Positions 42,659 through 45,668 of a stretch of 45,668 bases of DNA are shown in pieces (the first letter of the stretch is position 1; each line of letters starts with the position of its first letter). Position numbers and translations under genes: made by a program. Under the pieces are notes generated by a model. The model saw only the letters and a program-made list of their open reading frames with translations. It searched no databases and was not told where the DNA came from. Source of the stretch: Dehalococcoidia bacterium (GTDB lineage Bacteria; Chloroflexota; Dehalococcoidia; DSTF01; WHTK01); NCBI GenBank assembly GCA_035574915.1, contig DATLYJ010000148.1, positions 1 to 45,668 on the forward strand, written 5' to 3'.

Positions 42659-43015
42659 CCGCACGCGCGCCTGCAACGCGTATGCCTCGGCCTCGAGAGG
42701 AAGCTCGGCGCTGTAGCGGAACTGGTTTCGTGCCAGCGCCCAGAAGTAGCGGGCCAGGAAGCCAACGTACCCGTAGCGCCCGTACTGCTCGACGTGCTTG
42801 AGCTCGTGCGCCAGCAGCGCCAGCGAGCCCTCATCCAGCGGGTTGAAAGCATGGCTCCCGAAGAACACGAACGGCGCGAATGTCATCGCCCCTTGGCGCA
42901 AGACCTTCCGCACGAACCAGCAAACGGGGCCCCTGGTCACCAGGCGCACCCGTCCCAGGTTCAGTCCTGGAAACCAGGGCGCGAGCTTTGCGGCCGTTTC
43001 GCCATCGATCCGCAT
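42632..43015 (-). CDS. Small HExxH metallopeptidase-like protein, 127 aa
   Basis: The centre of the protein reads LLAHELKHVEQYGRYG, an H-E-L-K-H zinc motif (residues about 70-74), followed by a helix with aromatic residues (FLARYFWALARNQFRYS) and then LPLEAEAYALQ with a Glu that could be the third zinc ligand. This is the pattern of short DUF4157/M48-like domains. At 127 aa it is a minimal domain without signal peptide or membrane helix, so it may be a toxin-like or structural derivative rather than a general protease. The ATG opens directly into MRIDGETAAKL. It is convergent with the amidohydrolase (27-nt overlap) and divergent from the glycosyltransferase. Confidence 0.75.
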   Translation of the reverse strand: MRIDGETAAKLAPWFPGLNLGRVRLVTRGPVCWFVRKVLRQGAMTFAPFVFFGSHAFNPLDEGSLALLAHELKHVEQYGRYGYVGFLARYFWALARNQFRYSAELPLEAEAYALQARVRSGLGGAHL

Positions 43016-43109
43016 CAGGCCTCAGTGTAGTGTGAGCGTGGACACTGGCAGGACGGACAGCGTATTTCCCCGCGTCGAAGTGCCTGCCGCAGTGAGGGAC
43101 TGTCTGAAG

Positions 43110-43988
43110 GTGCCTTTCGTCTCCGTGATCATCCCCGTGCTCGACGATCCCGAGGGTCTGCGCGCATGCCTCACGGCGCTCGCGGCCCAGACATACCCCG
43201 CCGGTCGCTTCGAGGTCGTGATCGTGGACAACGGCTCCGGCTCCCCGCCCTCGGATGTCGTCGCCGCGCATGACTTCGCCCGGCTGGAAATTGAGCCCGC
43301 GCCCGGTTCCTACGCCGCGCGGAATCGGGGCATCGAGGTTGCCAGGGGAGAGGTGCTCGCCTTTACCGACGCCGACTGCCTTCCCGCACCGGACTGGCTC
43401 GAGCGTGGCATCGCGGCGCTGGTGGCGGGAGCGCCTGGCATCGTGGCCGGGCGCATCGAGGCCTTCCCGAAGACTCCCGGCAAGCCGACCCCCGTGGAGT
43501 TGTACGACATCCTGTATGGCTACCGCCAGCGCTTCGCGGTCGAAAACAACCACTCCTGCTTCACCGCCAACGTCCTCTGCCCTCGTTCGCTGATCGAGGA
43601 TGTCGGTCCCTTCGACGCCACTCTGCTTTCCGGCGGCGACATGGAGTGGAGCCGTCGCGCCCACTGGCGCGGCTACCCCGTGCGCTATGCAGACGACACC
43701 CTCGTGCGCACGCCCGCTCGCGGCAGTCTGCGCGCACTCATCCGCCGCACGCGACGCTTCGCCGGCGGTAGCAGGGGCCTGCGGCGCCTCCGTGAGGCCG
43801 GGACGCCCTGGCTGGCCCGCCCTCCATCGCGCTGGCCCGTGCGGCGGGAGGACCTTCGCCTGCTGTTCTCCTATCCGCAGGCCCCGGTTTCGGCAAAGCT
43901 CCTCACGATGGCGGTCGCCCTCCTTGTTCGCGCGAGCTTCGCCTTCGAGAGCGCGCGCCTTCGCCTCGGGGCCCGGCCCCTGCGCTGA
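43110..43988 (+). CDS. Glycosyltransferase family 2 protein, 292 aa
   Basis: This is a GT-A fold sugar transferase using a nucleotide sugar. It opens VPFVSVIIPVLDDPEGL, with the nucleotide-binding Asp in VVIVDNGSGSPP (about residue 34), the metal-binding D-x-D in VLAFTDADCLPAPDW (about 80-95) and an acceptor/base region in LSGGDMEWSRRAHWRG (about 170). The C-terminus has a membrane-associated helix (AKLLTMAVALLVRASFAFE). GTG 43110 is preferred because GAGGGA precedes it and the family usually starts here; GTG 43032 in frame is an alternative adding 26 residues. It is a single gene without other polysaccharide genes around, so the acceptor is unknown. Confidence 0.88.
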   Translation: MPFVSVIIPVLDDPEGLRACLTALAAQTYPAGRFEVVIVDNGSGSPPSDVVAAHDFARLEIEPAPGSYAARNRGIEVARGEVLAFTDADCLPAPDWLERGIAALVAGAPGIVAGRIEAFPKTPGKPTPVELYDILYGYRQRFAVENNHSCFTANVLCPRSLIEDVGPFDATLLSGGDMEWSRRAHWRGYPVRYADDTLVRTPARGSLRALIRRTRRFAGGSRGLRRLREAGTPWLARPPSRWPVRREDLRLLFSYPQAPVSAKLLTMAVALLVRASFAFESARLRLGARPLR

Positions 43989-44032
43989 CGCCACGGAGCA
44001 GCGTCGTACAATCCCGCTCGGGAGGAGCTGCC

Positions 44033-44536
44033 ATGCCGAGAATGAAGCCCGAGGACGTGAAGGAGTTCCTGAAGCAACCTCTCGTGGGCGTCATCGCCAC
44101 CCTGCGGCGTGATGGCCGGCCCTACACGGTGCCAGTCTGGTGGCTGTGGGATGAGCAAGAGGGCGTCTTCTGGCTCACGGGCACTTACTCGCGCGTCTGG
44201 TGCAAACAGCTCAAGCGCGACGGGCGGATCTCCCTCTGCATCCAGGGCGCCGTGCCCGATGGCGTCCACGGCCACGTCGAGGCTGATGGCGTCGCCGAGC
44301 CTCGCGAGCTGCCGGATTTCGACATCTGGCCCATCTCCAAACGCCTAGCCGTCAAGTATGTTGGCCGCGGCGACCCGGACTCGCCGCGCGTCCAGTCGTT
44401 CTTCGACAACATGCGCACGGAGCCCCGCCTGCTCTTCCGTATCACCCCGCAGGTCTGGCGCGCCATCGACATGCGGGTCTACCAGGGGAAGCGAGGCGAC
44501 CGCGAGTACCAGGCCCGGGTTCGAGCCGGAGACTGA
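44033..44536 (+). CDS. Split-barrel flavin/F420-binding protein (pyridoxamine-phosphate oxidase-like), 167 aa
   Basis: The product is a small beta-barrel protein of the PNPOx-like superfamily. The N-terminal helix VKEFLKQPLVGVIATLRRDG and the strands YTVPVWWLWDEQEG and GVFWLTGTYSRVWCKQL are characteristic; members bind FMN, heme or F420 at the dimer interface. Many actinobacterial and Chloroflexota relatives are F420-dependent reductases, which would fit the LLM-class gene next door, but F420 use is inference. A good ribosome site (GGAGGAG) lies 8 nt before the ATG. It is convergent with the LLM-class gene across 102 bp. Confidence 0.87.
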   Translation: MPRMKPEDVKEFLKQPLVGVIATLRRDGRPYTVPVWWLWDEQEGVFWLTGTYSRVWCKQLKRDGRISLCIQGAVPDGVHGHVEADGVAEPRELPDFDIWPISKRLAVKYVGRGDPDSPRVQSFFDNMRTEPRLLFRITPQVWRAIDMRVYQGKRGDREYQARVRAGD

Positions 44537-44618
44537 CTCCGGAGACACCACCTGCACACCACGTCCTGAAGCCGCGGGAGGAACGCGAGACCAGCGCCGT
44601 ATGCGGCCGCTATCGCGA

Positions 44619-44638
44619 CTCAGGGATGCCCTGATCTC
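44619..44638 (+). terminator. Weak hairpin between convergent genes
   Basis: TCAGGG and CCCTGA (44620-44634) form a 6-bp stem with a 3-nt loop, followed by TCTCTC, about 80 nt after the stop of the split-barrel gene. It is short and could be chance. Confidence 0.22.
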
Positions 44639-45541
44639 TCACCTGAACGCCGGCGCCACGTCCTCGATGAAGCGGTCCAGCCCTTCCTTCCGCCTCCCGA
44701 CCTCCCGGCCCAGGTTGAAGTCCGGGACGATGAACTCGTCCAGCCCTGCCTCCGCGTAGCGCCCGATCTGGTCACGCACCTCCTCCAGGCTCCCGGCGAT
44801 CGACGCGAAGCCTCCGCCCGCGCGCGCCCGCTCGATGACGGCAGGGTCGTTGCTGATCGTGATGACCGCCTGGGCTGAGCGCCGGATCGACTTCGGGTCG
44901 CGGCCCGAACGCTCGCAGTGCTCCTCCAGGACCTTGATCTTGCGCGCCAGGGTCTCCGGTGTGCCCCAGGTGTTCCACTCGTCGGCGTACTGAGCCGCGA
45001 TGCGCATGGTTACCTTTTCGCCCCCTCCGCCGACCAGGATCGGCAAGTGCGCCTGCACCGGCTTCGGCGAAAGGGGGGCGTTCCTTACCTTGTAGTACCG
45101 GCCGTCGAAGTCCGTGTGCTCGTTGTCGAAGAGGCTGCGGATGATCTGCACCGCCTCCTCCAGGCGCCGCAGGCGGCCGCCCGGCGTGTAGTAGGGGATG
45201 CCGTAGGCCTCGTGCTCGTTCTGTTGCCAGCCGGCGCCGATGCCCAGGACACAACGGCCGCCGCTGATTATGTCGACTTGCGCCGCCTGCTTGGCCAGCA
45301 CGCAGGGGTTTCTGTAGGTGTTACCGGTCACAAGGCTCCCCAGCCGGATACGCGGCACACGCGCCGCGAGGCCGGCGAGCACCGTCCACACCTCCTGGGT
45401 GGGACCCGTGTTCTCCGGCCTGTTGGGCATGAAGTGGTCGGCAATCCAGAGGCCGTCCCAGCCGCTAGCGGCGACGTGCTCGGCCTCGTCCAGAAGGTCG
45501 GCCCACGGGGCAGCCGAGCCCGGCCAGGCGCTGAACTTCAA
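44639..45541 (-). CDS. LLM-class (luciferase-like, F420-type) oxidoreductase, 300 aa
   Basis: This is a TIM-barrel oxidoreductase of the bacterial luciferase-like family; many such proteins use coenzyme F420 or FMN. Recognisable parts are WDGLWIADHFMPN (about residue 28), IRLGSLVTGNTYRNP with the non-prolyl cis-peptide region, KQAAQVDIISGGRCVLGIGAGW and PILVGGGGEKVTMRIAAQYADEWN. The start is TTG 45541 directly before KFSAWPG; no ATG is available. The substrate is unknown. It ends 102 bp from the convergent split-barrel gene, and both may depend on the same cofactor pool. Confidence 0.92.
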   Translation of the reverse strand: MKFSAWPGSAAPWADLLDEAEHVAASGWDGLWIADHFMPNRPENTGPTQEVWTVLAGLAARVPRIRLGSLVTGNTYRNPCVLAKQAAQVDIISGGRCVLGIGAGWQQNEHEAYGIPYYTPGGRLRRLEEAVQIIRSLFDNEHTDFDGRYYKVRNAPLSPKPVQAHLPILVGGGGEKVTMRIAAQYADEWNTWGTPETLARKIKVLEEHCERSGRDPKSIRRSAQAVITISNDPAVIERARAGGGFASIAGSLEEVRDQIGRYAEAGLDEFIVPDFNLGREVGRRKEGLDRFIEDVAPAFR

Positions 45542-45566
45542 AGAAAACTCGCTTCCAGGGCCCGGT

Positions 45567-45668
45567 TCAGCGGACCATTAGCGCCCCACCCAGGGCGAGC
45601 GTCCTGTCGGTCTCGCTGGGCCCGGGCTCCTCGCCGAGGTCCGTGCTCCAGGTGCGGAGCCAGGGCAG
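45567..45668 (-). CDS. C-terminal end of an unknown protein (partial)
   Basis: Thirty-three codons of a gene entering from the right edge are visible before the TGA. They read LPWLRTWSTDLGEEPG, then PSETDRTLALGGALMVR. The stretch is open to the edge, has G/C-ending codons and ends 25 nt upstream of the LLM-gene start on the same strand, which is the normal spacing of genes here. It looks like the closing strand of a beta-rich domain, but the family cannot be named. Confidence 0.5.
   Translation of the reverse strand: MPWLRTWSTDLGEEPGPSETDRTLALGGALMVR

Overview
The window is high-GC bacterial chromosome, most likely from a Chloroflexota member of the Dehalococcoidia type. This is inferred from the mix of genes, not from a marker tree: a Firmicutes-style long SRP RNA, the MEP-pathway kinase IspE, an F420/LLM-type oxidoreductase, DinB-like proteins, paired class III CoA-transferases, AddAB recombination enzymes and a Pro/Thr-rich surface protein with a TPPQTGD tail. 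Coding density is high, genes are often joined by 4-nt stop/start overlaps, and GTG or TTG starts are common.

Left part (1-27.8 kb), ordinary core genome. It begins with a cut-off DinB-like gene, a small unknown gene and a phage-type small DNA-binding protein that runs into ilvD. An alpha/beta hydrolase, a class III adenylate cyclase and a minus-strand cluster (PHP phosphoesterase, ComB-like phosphatase, 6PGDH-like dehydrogenase) follow. Next is a cell-wall/housekeeping block on the minus strand: long SRP RNA, G5/3D-domain wall protein, rsmA, ispE and a membrane protein. After it come an unknown two-TM membrane protein, a hydroxyacid dehydrogenase with DUF6220 and DinB genes, citrate synthase, two CoA-transferase subunits, a YihY membrane protein, tRNA-Lys and tRNA-Leu, two peptide-ABC ATPases, a methyltransferase and lepA.

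Middle (about 27.8-34.44 kb), accessory region ending at a tRNA-Gly(TCC) gene. A three-gene minus-strand operon encodes a CD-NTase (cGAS/DncV-like second-messenger synthetase), a stand-alone E2-like protein with one cysteine, and a small single-TM protein. This is the layout of a type II-short CBASS anti-phage system with an effector I do not recognise. Its probable promoter is covered by a perfect 8-bp inverted repeat. To its right lie a decayed tyrosine-recombinase gene and a 54-bp copy of the 3' half of the tRNA-Gly gene. The same 54 bp recur in the intact tRNA-Gly at 34.4 kb, so about 3.6 kb between them looks like an integrated element. That element carries a sortase-type surface protein, a frameshifted SGNH hydrolase and an HTH regulator.

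Right part (34.4-45.7 kb) returns to core sequence: addB-addA, an aldo/keto reductase with an amidohydrolase, a small HExxH protein, a family 2 glycosyltransferase, a split-barrel flavin/F420-binding protein, an LLM-class oxidoreductase and the end of one more gene.

The CBASS operon and the tRNA-Gly island are the parts most worth following up. No CRISPR array, rRNA gene or intact insertion sequence was seen.
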